From contig CAJINV010000010.1 in the NCBI GenBank assembly GCA_905178155.1, positions 3,492,587 to 3,556,586 of the forward strand: DNA of 64,000 nucleotides, in the 5' to 3' direction. This DNA comes from Amoebophrya sp. A120. Taxonomy: Eukaryota; Sar; Dinophyceae; Syndiniales; Amoebophryaceae. Under the pieces are notes generated by a model. It did not search any database, had not been told where the DNA came from, and worked only from the letters and a program-made list of their open reading frames with translations. Made by a program: the position numbers and the translations under genes. Positions 12,001 to 19,952 of this stretch are shown one piece after another; within the stretch, counting starts at the first letter, position 1, and each line of letters opens with the position of its first letter.

Positions 12001-13150
12001 TTGGATTTGTTTTCTTCCGGAAATCGGTGACCCAGGTGGCGGACCCAGTTATCCTGAGCAAAAACGTCCCCACACCAGTGTCAAGATGGGAACTCTGCAA
12101 CACAAATGCAGAAGTTTTGGGAGTCACGCATGACAAGTTTTTCTACGGATTGTAGTGCAGGTCAGCAAGGACGACCGCATCACAAATCTATCTCCTTATC
12201 GTGTCGATAGCATAACAAATTCTGCAGCACGACTGAAAATGCCGCTCATGGGGATCCGCATGACAAGTCTCCCTGTAGATGCAATTCCGCATGACAACTC
12301 TGGGGTGGAGGCGCTTTTGCTGAGGATACCAGTGCTGCGATGGTTGCTATTTGTACTACCGCCATTCATCATCTTCGCCGAAGCCGCGGATGCGGTTAGA
12401 AATACCCCGGAAGCTGCTGTTGCGGAAGATGACGATGAAGTAGACGACAACCCCAGTAGATACGGGATTTGCTCCGTGTGCGCCTGCGAATCCCCCAGGT
12501 CTTGCTTCCAGCTGATCCCGCTCTTGTTGATCGGATTGCTATTGCTGTTGGATAAAAACGCAATCTTGTCCTCTATCTTTTGATGCACTTGATCATCACT
12601 TTGCTGGACGACAGGATCTACAGACGTTTTAGAAATTTTCTTCTCGCTGAATAAGGCACTCGGCGTGCGCGGGTCGGGGTCGGTCTCGGTTCTTATTCCG
12701 GAAGGAACTTTCTCGCCGCCAGTCAGCTCGAAAGTAGGTAAAATTTTTGAATCGTCCTTTTTAGTGGTCGCTGCGGCAGAAAAAACCGCGCCCCCTATGA
12801 CCTCCTGCGACGAAGGTTCTGTTAATGATATCTGCTCGGGATAATTATTCGTGTTGTTGTTCTTCCACTTCGCCTGTACTACATTCCGCTCGGGAAAAGT
12901 CGTGGTCCCGCCGGCAATATTTTCAAATGCTTCCGGCAGAAGCAACTTCTCTTCGTAAAAGTCCCCCAGTAACTGCTTCGCAAATCCGTTCGGCGTCTCG
13001 CCCCAGAAATTCGGCGGGCCGCCGCTACTGGTATTTTCGTTGTTTTCCTCCTTCACCGGGCTGTTGCCGCGGGAGAGAAAGGTGCTCACGGGCGAGGAGT
13101 CAGTGATGGAGTCAAGAGCAATGTTGATTTTTCCCTCGTCGTCCACCATG
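1..13150 (-). CDS. Giant coiled-coil protein, N-terminal and middle part (3' end outside window)
   Basis: I do not recognise a family. The first exon starts at the ATG at 13148-13150 (MVDDEGKINIALDS...), because the same frame has a stop just upstream. Exons, high to low coordinate, lie near 12329-13150, 11910-12049, 11609-11657, 10828-11297, 10166-10515, 8618-9987, 8097-8173, 7751-7880, 7404-7540, 7034-7068, 6526-6771, 6125-6188, 5514-5865, 4401-4688, 3880-4147, 3231-3667, 2351-2969, 1951-2030, 1637-1690, 1275-1420, 820-1054, 451-528 and 1-134. The N-terminal ~270 residues are Ser/Asn/Thr-rich and probably disordered. The rest is long heptad-like Glu/Lys/Leu/Arg stretches, strongest in 8618-10515 (ESKLEQAERELERSF), 6526-6771 and 5514-5865, broken by Ser/Pro linkers. 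A structural role (cytoskeleton, basal body, scaffold) is inference from composition only. The gene carries 20 introners, the densest load in the window. Exon edges with unclear target duplications could be off by a few bases. Confidence 0.75.
135..450. mobile_element. Introner, family B
   Basis: Family B begins ATCAAAAGGAAAAATCCCCC or close to it and ends with the reverse complement (a GGGGAGGGGGGATTTTTCC run and then TTTTGATA or TCACAATA). It is about 320 bp with internal GCATGACAA and GCATCACAA motifs. This copy is flanked by ACCTGCT at 128-134 and 451-457. Confidence 0.85.
529..819. mobile_element. Introner, family A
   Basis: Family A begins AAATGCAAAAATGTCTGGGT (or ATGCATTGCAAATATGTCTG) and ends with the reverse complement; most copies are 245-290 bp. 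Target duplication GTCTTT at 523-528 and 820-825. Confidence 0.85.
1055..1274. mobile_element. Introner, family E
   Basis: Family E ends are TATCCCACGAAAAAAGTGTT-like, giving GTGTAACTGTAACAC and TTTTTTCTTGCAATA at the other end; about 200-220 bp. Here the left end is TATGCAAGAAAAAAACTG. The duplication is weak (AAAT at 1051-1054 and 1275-1278). Confidence 0.75.
1421..1636. mobile_element. Introner, family F
   Basis: Family F ends are TATGAGAGTGCACAACTCCC and the reverse complement, framed by GAGGGGGAGGGGGAGTTG. Target duplication GCGGA at 1416-1420 and 1637-1641. Confidence 0.85.
1690..1950. mobile_element. Introner, family A
   Basis: Both family A ends are present, but the right end is diverged (CTTTTTGCAATCCATA). 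No clear target duplication, so the boundaries are approximate. Confidence 0.75.
2031..2351. mobile_element. Introner, family B
   Basis: TATCGTAAGGAAAAATCCCC start and GGGGTGGGGGC...TTTGATA end. Duplication CCCCT at 2026-2030 and 2352-2356. Confidence 0.85.
2970..3230. mobile_element. Introner, family A
   Basis: Well-preserved family A copy; duplication CCGGGT at 2964-2969 and 3231-3236. Confidence 0.88.
3668..3879. mobile_element. Introner, family E
   Basis: TATCCAAGGAAAAAAGTGTT start, TATCTTTGGATA-like end; duplication CGCCC at 3663-3667 and 3880-3884. Confidence 0.85.
4148..4400. mobile_element. Introner, family A
   Basis: ATGCATTGCAAATATGTCTG start; duplication GCCTCT at 4142-4147 and 4401-4406. 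Confidence 0.88.
4649..5513 (-). repeat. 825-bp intron bounded by a 40-bp perfect direct repeat
   Basis: The 40 bases at 4649-4688 recur exactly at 5474-5513. Both copies read as coding sequence (DRKSATAGGRARS) in the same frame of the coiled-coil gene. Joining the exons across the repeat and keeping one copy leaves the frame open, so the segment between behaves as an intron with an unusually long target-like duplication. It has none of the introner family ends. Confidence 0.7.
4862..5166. repeat. Foldback (imperfect palindrome) inside the direct-repeat intron
   Basis: Long inverted repeats pair almost end to end: ACCTTGAGCCAAAA at ~4915 with TTTTGGCTCAAGGT at ~5104, and CCACAAGTCTCAAT at ~4969 with ATTGAGACTTGTGG at ~5052. 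The outer arms (GGGTGAAATGGGACTGGGC against GCCCAATCCCTTTTCACCC) also match. It looks like a MITE-type hairpin of about 300 bp. Confidence 0.65.
5866..6124. mobile_element. Introner, family A
   Basis: Longest clear target duplication among the introners: TTCCAAAT at 5858-5865 and 6125-6132. Confidence 0.88.
6189..6525. mobile_element. Introner, family B
   Basis: ATTGTGCGGAAAAATCCCAC start and GGGCGGGGATTTTGCATTGT end; target duplication not clear. Confidence 0.78.
6772..7033. mobile_element. Introner, family A
   Basis: Duplication CCCCTT at 6766-6771 and 7034-7039. Only 35 nt of exon separates it from the next element. Confidence 0.88.
7069..7403. mobile_element. Introner, family F
   Basis: TATGGGAGTGCACAACTCCC start; duplication AATTTG at 7063-7068 and 7404-7409. 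About 110 bp longer than the other F copies, with extra sequence near 7210-7310. Confidence 0.85.
7541..7750. mobile_element. Introner, family E
   Basis: TATCCAAGGAAAAAACTGTG start and CACAGTTTTTTTCTTGCATA end; short duplication TGTC at 7537-7540 and 7751-7754. Confidence 0.82.
7881..8096. mobile_element. Introner, family E
   Basis: Best-preserved family E ends; duplication TGTTC at 7876-7880 and 8097-8101. Confidence 0.87.
8174..8617. mobile_element. Introner, family A, with internal insertion
   Basis: Duplication TTCCA at 8169-8173 and 8618-8622. The element is about 180 bp longer than its relatives. CTTGTCATGCATGTTTT occurs at ~8215-8231 and again at ~8395-8411, and the sequence between resembles no other family A copy. 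Confidence 0.82.
9988..10165 (-). other. Canonical GT-AG spliceosomal intron
   Basis: On the minus strand the exon ends GATAAG and the intron starts GTATCTGTT and ends CTTTAG before ATTCGCGAAACTG. The join keeps the coiled-coil frame open (...EGDK-IRETERR...). It has no introner ends and no target duplication, so ordinary and introner-type introns coexist in this gene. Confidence 0.8.
10516..10827. mobile_element. Introner, family B
   Basis: TATCAAAATGAAAAATCCCC start; duplication TTCTA at 10511-10515 and 10828-10832. Internally close to the copies at 135 and 34789. Confidence 0.88.
11298..11608. mobile_element. Introner, family G
   Basis: Family G starts ATTGTGAGGAAAAATGCCCC and ends with its reverse complement. 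One arm carries AACTTGGGAGCATTTGTATT. Duplication TGGTCT at 11292-11297 and 11609-11614. Confidence 0.85.
11658..11909. mobile_element. Introner, family A
   Basis: Duplication TTGGC at 11653-11657 and 11910-11914; the interior closely matches the copy at 4148. Confidence 0.88.
12050..12328. mobile_element. Introner, family C
   Basis: Family C starts TATCCTGAGTAAAAACGTCC (here ATCCTGAGCAAAAACGTCC) and ends with the reverse complement; about 275 bp. Duplication CCAGT at 12045-12049 and 12329-12333. Confidence 0.87.
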
Positions 13151-14159
13151 GCCAAGGACAAGATCAATGCCAATGGCAGCACGCGATATAGGCGTCAACA
13201 GGAAGAATGTAGGGTGCAACTTCATGTGCTTCTGCTGTTCTCGAAAAAGTAAAAGTGCATCATTCAAAAAAACCTGAAATAAAGCAGCACTAAGTAATCC
13301 TTGTTTAGTAAATAAAAATCGTGAACAATAAAAGCTGCCTGGTTTTTACTACCCAACAATCGTCCTCTTTACGCTGCTCTATCACCCCGCTTAAACTTAC
13401 TTATTCTTCTCGGACACTAATGCGCCGCACGAATCGTGTAGCAACATGTACACGACGACAACGAGGTTGTGATCTACTCTGTTGGCATTGCCTCTACGAA
13501 GATAATCGAGCACCTCCGCCACTAAACGCCCACGAAAAAGACGACTTTATTTCAGCGGCACGACCCTTACAACCTTCCTTGACCGAATCACATCACGATC
13601 GCATATCGAATTCACATTCATTCATCACAGATAGGCACCTACTTTTTGATTAAAGACGACCAGCGGAGTTGACCGGAGAGGTGCTGACGACGTTTATTTA
13701 AAAGATTTCACGAAAAGTTTTTCTGAAATGTCCACCATCTTCACGATTGAGATGACTACGAGGTCGACTATCACGCAGCTACACGACAATATTTGATGCC
13801 GGCATAAGTAGTTTCACCCACAGCAACACACGAGTAAGTAGAACAGAAGTGGCTTTGGAAATCCTCCAGACCACGTCGCCGGCTACAGGCACACAAGAAG
13901 AACCTCTTCTTACTTCCGATGTTTCATCTTTCGAAACAGACCGTAGTGAGTGTCGTCATTTTCTTGAAACAGTACATACAGCATCTAGATATGATTTTTG
14001 CTCAAAATTGTCCTCTTTACGTAAACGTTCTATCTGAAACATTAACATTCGTCTTGAACCATTCAAATCATGCAATCTATCTTACGGACATTATTTCGCT
14101 CTTCAACAACCACTCTACTAGTAGATGAGCCACCACTTTTGTACAAAAACCAATTTCCG
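13151..14159. other. Intergenic spacer
   Basis: Lies between the 5' end of the coiled-coil gene and the 3' end of the ferric-reductase-like gene. AT-rich, without introner ends or a convincing ORF. The proximal ~100 bp presumably holds the 5' leader of the coiled-coil gene; no core promoter motif was recognised. Confidence 0.6.
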
Positions 14160-16881
14160 TCAAGACCTCGCCACCCCCCGCCGCGAAGACCACGACGCCA
14201 CAACCCGCAGGCCCAAGACCGACACACCCCCGCCGCACACTAAAGCCAAGGGTGGGAAGAGAAACGGCGAAAACGTGTCCGCGCCTTTTTATCAACTGCA
14301 AGAGTGTCTGGGTCTGGAAAAGTGTAAACTTGTCATGCAGATTTTCCATGACCCATGAGGTCTGGACTGCGGGACTTAGCATGACAGACTCTGCGAGGTC
14401 TCTGCCATGCCTATCCTGCATGAGAAACTCCCCTCCAATTTGGTCAAAAGTGGACGGCTTTTGGCACTCACGCAACACAGATTTTTGCATGCTGCAGATT
14501 TACCATCACAAGTTGCCACCTTCCAGACCCAGACGTATTTGCAGGTGATACTTTTCGCCCCATCACGAACTCCCGAATTTGCCACACGCTCGCCAATCCA
14601 ACGAGTGCGCCGAAGAGAGACACGGCGATCGCCTTGCCGATCATGTTGACCATGTGTACGCGTAGATCAACATTTACTTCTTCCGGATGGGAACAAGAAT
14701 AAGTGGCCCAACTACGACCTGCCACCCCGCCAAGAGCCACCGTCGGCACGAGAAAAATGGCGAAGGGCCACCAATGTGCGGTCGCTGTGATCAAAAACAG
14801 CAACGCCAGCGTCTTGTGCCACTTTTTAAAAACCGTGCGAAACCTGGGGTGCTTGTTCCTAACCGCAGCCAGCCCCCCGATGGCGGCGAGGAGCAGAAAA
14901 CTGAGTAACCCCGTCAGATACAGCAGATTTTCGCCCTCGCTGAAGTTATCAAATGCAAAAATGTCTGGGTCTGGAAGAATGCAAGATTTGTCCTGCTTGT
15001 CTGGCATGACTCTTAAAACTGTCATGCACGTTACCCAAGGGCTCCGCTTTTCTGTGATGCAGAAGCGCAGCTTGTCATGCAGAATAGGCAACACCTAGGA
15101 GCTCAGAAACTTGTCATGCTGAGCCAGCATTTGTAGCCTCATCATGAGACGCCACCCAGCATCACAAGTTCCCAAACCCAGACATTTTTACATTTGATAG
15201 AAGTCGAAAATGAGCCACAGTTCCCTGCGGTACACAAACCAAACCAGCTTATGGCGTTCCCAAACAATACACTCGCAAGTGTTGCATGAATTTGCAATGC
15301 AAGAATGGCAAAAGTGAAAGAAGGAAGATTAGGATTACGCCCGCTGCGTTACAGATTTGGAACAACGGATTGTCGTTCTACTTAGCGCGACGAGAAGAAG
15401 TTGTCATGCGGAGAGGCCTTGATCATGTGAAGAGTGATAGCGTTTTTGCATGACAAATCATGTAGCAGTTGAGAATGTAACAGTTGAGAATCCCATACAG
15501 TTCGCCGCCACCGTGCAGCACCGCCCAGAAGACCGTGTTCCACGCGACAAATTATGAGAGTGCACAGCTCCCCCTCCCCCTCATTTGTCATGCAAAGTGC
15601 CAAGTCCACCCTTTGCCCTCTGGCACTGCTTGCATGACAGGTTCCCGAACAAGCCGAAACAGGACTAGAATCGGTCTGGAGTTTGTCATGCAAAAGCTGC
15701 ATCTTAGCCAGCACCTGTGTTGCTGTGGATATCACCCAAATGAGGGGGAGGGGGAGTTGTGCACTTTCATACAAACTTGTGCATCTTGAGAACCAGTGTG
15801 TGGTGACCGTGACGAGAAGCGAAAAGCATCAAGGTCGACATGGACCCGGAAATAAAGTTCTGCACTTTATTCCCCGAAACAAGAATCCGCGCGGCGAAGG
15901 ACAGGATTGCGACGAAGACAATGTGCCAGGAGAGCGGAAACGCCGCGGCGATCGCGAAGCCAATTATCCGGTGCCACACGTCCTGTGCGAAAAAGTCGCC
16001 GGTTTCGTACTGGAGCAGTGGGAGGGCGAACCAGAAAGCGGACAGGATCACCCAAGAAACTTGGATATGCAATGCAAAAGCATCGTACTAGTATAGATTG
16101 CATTACAAATTAGCCCAGCATTACAAATTGAATTTGTGATGCTGATTCACCTTGAGAAATAGATTTGTATTGCATAAACGCAACTGCTGCAAGTACGATA
16201 CTTTTGCACAGGATATTGGAAAAAACGATACAATTTTTCATTTTCTGATTGGATTTCATCGACGGCAGAGTTGTAGTTGATGTGAGGTCCTCTCGCCAGC
16301 ACACTAGTGTCGCTCGCGATCGCGTTGGCGTTAGAACTACGATTAGGAGGCTCGCCAGGAAGATTCCTCAACGCGACTGGATTTCTCGAATTTTGAAGCA
16401 GTTGCTGCTTTGATGTTGATGTTGCTTCTACTCCGTTCACACCTGAACCAACCGAAACGACAGCATCTAGATGAGTATCGCCGGGTGGCGGAGCTGCACC
16501 ATCCACAAAACCACTCCGGGGTGGCGGCGCAGCACCGGACGGCGCACGCAACCTCCAACAGTGGTGTAACATAGCGAAAATCGCTACTGGCACCGTCCAG
16601 ACGAGTAGCATCACCAGTGCGAAAGGGGTGAAACCGAGGAACATTCCTTTCTGGAAGCAGTACGGCCCGTGTTCCCCGCCGGCGGTAGTGGTGCAATTCT
16701 CCCGCGGATTCCACATGTTGCACAACCCACCGACCCCACCCACGCCGCCGACATCTTCGCCGAATCGGAAATCGAGGATAAAAACGCGGACCGGCTCGTA
16801 GACAGTGGAAACGAGGAGCAGGGACGTCCAGGCGAGTAGGGTGCAACGGTAAGAACTGGTGGGTGGAATTATCTTCCACAT
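14160..16881 (-). CDS. Ferric-reductase-like transmembrane (di-heme) protein
   Basis: Starts at ATG 16881 (MWKIIPPTSSYRC); an in-frame TAG lies seven codons upstream. Exons: 16215-16881, 15771-16065, ~15490-15551, 15200-~15265, 14551-14946 and 14160-14289. The first exon encodes two hydrophobic segments around a Cys-containing loop with an NCT sequon, then a Pro/Ser/Asn-rich loop. After splicing, KMHKFVAWNTVFWAVLHGG and WHKTLALLFLITATAHWWPF each present two His 14 residues apart. This is the spacing of the two bis-His heme sites in the ferric reductase/NADPH oxidase membrane domain, so transmembrane electron transfer through two b-type hemes is likely. No FAD or NAD(P)H-binding domain follows; the tail after the last helix is only ~45 residues and ends at TGA 14160-14162. 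The partner electron donor is therefore unknown. The intron at about 15265-15490 has unresolved edges. Confidence 0.75.
14290..14550. mobile_element. Introner, family A
   Basis: Duplication CTTTT at 14285-14289 and 14551-14555. It separates the last transmembrane exon from the short C-terminal exon. Confidence 0.86.
14947..15199. mobile_element. Introner, family A
   Basis: Duplication GAAGT at 14942-14946 and 15200-15204; removal restores the frame IFDF-SEGENLLYL. Confidence 0.88.
15265..15490 (-). other. Probable degenerate intron
   Basis: The reading frame is lost between GGELYGIL (15500) and WERHKLVWF (15250). The stretch holds GCATGACAA-type motifs but no clean introner end, so I infer an old or degraded element. 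A tandem ATTCTCAACTG pair lies at its 5' side. Confidence 0.45.
15552..15770. mobile_element. Introner, family F
   Basis: Duplication ACAAA at 15547-15551 and 15771-15775. It sits between the two His of the first heme pair. Confidence 0.87.
16066..16214. mobile_element. Introner, family D
   Basis: Family D starts ATCCTGTGCAAAAGTATCGT (or ATGCAATGCAAAAG) and ends with the reverse complement. These are the short introners (130-155 bp) with GCATTACAA motifs. Duplication TTGGA at 16061-16065 and 16215-16219. Confidence 0.87.
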
Positions 16882-18102
16882 GGCAGCTTTTTGTTTCTTC
16901 TACTCGGTTGACCAGTTCATCAAAACAAACTACTCCGAGACGACCAGCAGTATGTCCTGTATAATATTCCCGCGGCTCTGTTTTTGCTTCGTTCGAGCTA
17001 ATCAACGGCAAGGGCTTTGCTGAAACCATAATCCAGACAACTAACAGAACCCGGCGAAATTTCATTTGACCAACCGCGATTGACAGAAGAAACGCAACCG
17101 CAATTCTAAACAAAATTTGTTCGATGCCGATGTTGGGTATACCGAGCCGAGTTTTATTCAAGGGTAACGAACACTCCGTGTTTCGGCCCGCCCGCCGGCG
17201 ATCTTTGTTGCACCAAAGGCCGCGAAAAAACTAAAACGGCACTTTTTTTTTCTCCAACAATACATTCCCAGAAAAATGCTAATGTGTCACCATCTGCAGT
17301 ACGTCATCAGCACACACTTTGCGCCGATGAAGAGGACAAGTAACAAGCATAGCACTACCGGTTGACGTTGATGTGATGTCGGCTAAGGGGTGAAATAAAT
17401 ACTTATACTTCCACTTATCCTTTATTCCGGCAGCAGTTTACCCTTTTCTGTCAGGGTGGAAAAAACCTTGTTGGTGTCAATCTCTTGAGCTGCTGGTGAT
17501 CGTGAGGCCGGGAAGCCAGAGCCACAATCAAAAACGAATATGAATATGGAGAAGCTTTTGCTTTTTGCTATTCCAAAGAGGGGGGTAGGCTGGGGCAAAA
17601 ATGGCACGATAAAATTCTTTTCGATACCACGACACGGACATGGACGACGAGGTCGTCTGTAGTCCACTCGAAGCAAAGAAACATTGTATTCAGCTGCCTC
17701 TTTTACGCACTGCAGGTTATGCAGTTGTTTCAGAAAGTGAAAAAGGTAGTAACAGAGGTAAATTAATATGCCATGAAAAAGGAAGTAAGTAACAACGAAC
17801 GACCATGTAGTCAAGTACTTCTTGCTCTTTCCGCTTTTTGCTTCTGAGCATCGACGTTCTCTTGTCAGAGCGAGCGAGTTGTATTCGTTTGTACGCGTTC
17901 TGGTGGTCTGCTGGTACTTGTGAACGTCTTCACTGGCGCCTTAAGTACCCGCCTGAGTTAACCGGCCGCCTCGGCCACTGCGTCTGGGTTTGGGAAGGGT
18001 ATGGGGTTGCCGTAGTTGAGTATAGGGTACACTGCCCGATAAAAATTTTCTACAGCACTAGGGCTCCCAGTTATGGTTTCGCCTTGCTCCTGGACCGGCC
18101 CC

Positions 18103-18139
<37 letters not shown>

Positions 18140-18538
18140 GAGTAGTAGTAGTAGTAGCAATGTCGCCCGCTCTTTTGAATGGTGAGCAACAAATTTCGGG
18201 ATGAATTTCGAAAGGTTCTTCCGCTTACGATCCTTAAGCGCATTGCGTAACATCAGTTGTCCATTCAGGCACTTGCGCTTCGCGTAAATTAAGATGGGAA
18301 AACAAGCCTGATGTCGTCGATTCAAACACCCGTCATCGGTGTTCTTTCATGTGCGTTGTTCTTCCTTGTCTATTATATTTGCGTTTTCATTATACACATT
18401 CGTTGGTTTTGCGAAGAGCGACGCTCCTCGTCTGCTAGCGCTACAACGAGAAATGTTCGATGATTCCGGGGTCTTAGCTTGCACGAATACCTCCCCCCGA
18501 CGCTGCTGGCAAGTTTTCGCACTCAAACAAAAAAAAAA
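16882..18538. other. Intergenic spacer with weak ORF
   Basis: The only long ORF is minus 17422-17814 (130 codons, a hydrophobic N-terminal stretch and then low-complexity sequence). I cannot relate it to a family and rate it a doubtful gene. A trinucleotide tract lies at 18103-18157. Confidence 0.5.
18103..18157. repeat. (GTA)n microsatellite
   Basis: About 18 near-perfect GTA units with one GGA interruption, in spacer. The same trinucleotide class (TAC/CTA) forms the poly-Ser tract at 32581-32624. Confidence 0.95.
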
Positions 18539-18850
18539 TCAGATGTAAGTTATACAGCCGAGAGATTCTCCGGTCCATCGGGCCTTCTTTCCCGCCTTCC
18601 CCCCCACCTTCGTCCCGGCCTTCGCCCCGGCTTTCGCCCCGGCCTTTTCCCCCGCCTTCTTCCCGGCTTTCACCTTCTTAGCGTCTTGGTCAACTCGCTT
18701 GCGGTCATGCTGGATGAAACCGGACGCACCCGCTTCGCTGCCCTCCCAGGAGTGCGTGGTGGTTCCTCCGTTCTTCTGCAACGCGGAGGCGAACGCCCCT
18801 CCCCCCGCCAAGGGGGCTGCCGCGGTGACAGCAGCAATTTTCTTCATCAT
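18539..18850 (-). CDS. Small Lys/Ala-rich putative secreted protein
   Basis: 103 codons, no intron. The N-terminus (MMKKIAAVTAAAPLAGGGAF) resembles a signal peptide: two Lys, then an Ala/Val/Leu/Gly hydrophobic core. The centre is polar. Residues ~60-90 are a repeat of K-A-G-x units (KAGEKAGAKAGAKAGTKVGG) like those of histone-H1-type tails or cell-surface low-complexity proteins. No domain is recognisable. The high-GC, strongly codon-structured repeat contrasts with the AT-rich flanks, which favours a real gene, but a signal peptide on a basic repeat protein is unusual and there is no homology evidence. Confidence 0.45.
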   Translation of the reverse strand: MMKKIAAVTAAAPLAGGGAFASALQKNGGTTTHSWEGSEAGASGFIQHDRKRVDQDAKKVKAGKKAGEKAGAKAGAKAGTKVGGKAGKKARWTGESLGCITYI

Positions 18851-19952
18851 TTTGCTGCGGTTTCTTGATGTTTCTTTCGTGCTCGAACGAATGTGCTGTT
18901 TATTCTCGGTGCGCAGAAAGATTGCCTTGAAAAGGTGCTTTCTGCGGGTGGTTCTACCTCTTCGCAGTCTTTACTAAACTTCTTCCACCTGCTTCGTGAG
19001 TCAAACTCAAAACCGGCCTCCCACAAGGAGAAAAAAATTGGAACAACTGTTGAGTTGGAAATTAAAATCGATAGATTGGTATTGAAATTAAGTATTCTCT
19101 GAATCTTCAGAAACGAAATAAAGTTATATGCAAAACTGCTTCCTATGAATCACTACGCGGCTTCACACGACACTAACGCCCTTTTCGGAATGTTACAGAG
19201 CCGTCCCCATGATATCACGGTGTACAGCACGACAACACGACAACGGTTCTTCGTACGACCGCGAACTCTGAGCACGACGAAATACCTAGACGTACGAGAT
19301 GTCCTGGATGCGTACCTAGACGTACGAGATGACTTCGAAACGAGTACTGCCTCTACCGGACGACCAAGTTCGAGCACGAACAATTTCTACAAAATTTCTA
19401 TGGATGGGCCACGATTGAAAGAAGTACAGATCTATAAATGTAAAAATTCCCGCAGAGCCGACGAAACGTACTGCCCGAGTGTCGTGCTCAACAACTACCC
19501 TAGTACGAATGACAACGAGGACGCGCAAATCTTTTCTGGACGCGCGACACAGAAACTGAATCAACAGCGTCGAAAAACGTAGAACTTCTGCACGACCATA
19601 CTAGTGCTTTCTTACGACGGAAATGGAAGGTGTTAACGAACAATCTGCTTTTTCAAAGCCAGTGACTGGAGCACGACCACGATCTGCTTCAACTTGTACA
19701 ACTACCTTTTGTAGCGTTTTCCGTTCCATATTTCAGTAGAAACATGGTTTTGCTATTGTCTAGTGGTACGTCGATGAGAACATTCTATCTTTTATTTTTT
19801 TTCCAGTAGAAAATTAAAAACTGTAGCAATCGTCATACGGGACCGAACTACTAAAATTTTCAAATGTCGCTGATTTTATTTTTGTCGTGCATGGTCTCTG
19901 CATGACCACGAACTACAACTTGCAGTTCGTCCTTTCCATCTCATGGAGGTCT
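18851..19952. other. Intergenic spacer
   Basis: AT-rich with many CGAC/GACGT words. A plus-strand 145-codon ORF at 19145-19582 is an open frame through repetitive ACGAC-type sequence; no domain or start context supports it. Confidence 0.5.
19286..19332. repeat. Short tandem duplication
   Basis: TACCTAGACGTACGAGATG occurs at 19286 and again 28 bp later at 19314. Confidence 0.8.

Noticed and set aside
17422-17814. 130-codon minus-strand ORF with hydrophobic start
   Set aside because: No homology I recognise and low-complexity end; kept only as a remark on the spacer.
19145-19582. 145-codon plus-strand ORF
   Set aside because: It is on the opposite strand to all supported genes, in CGAC-rich repetitive spacer, with no domain.
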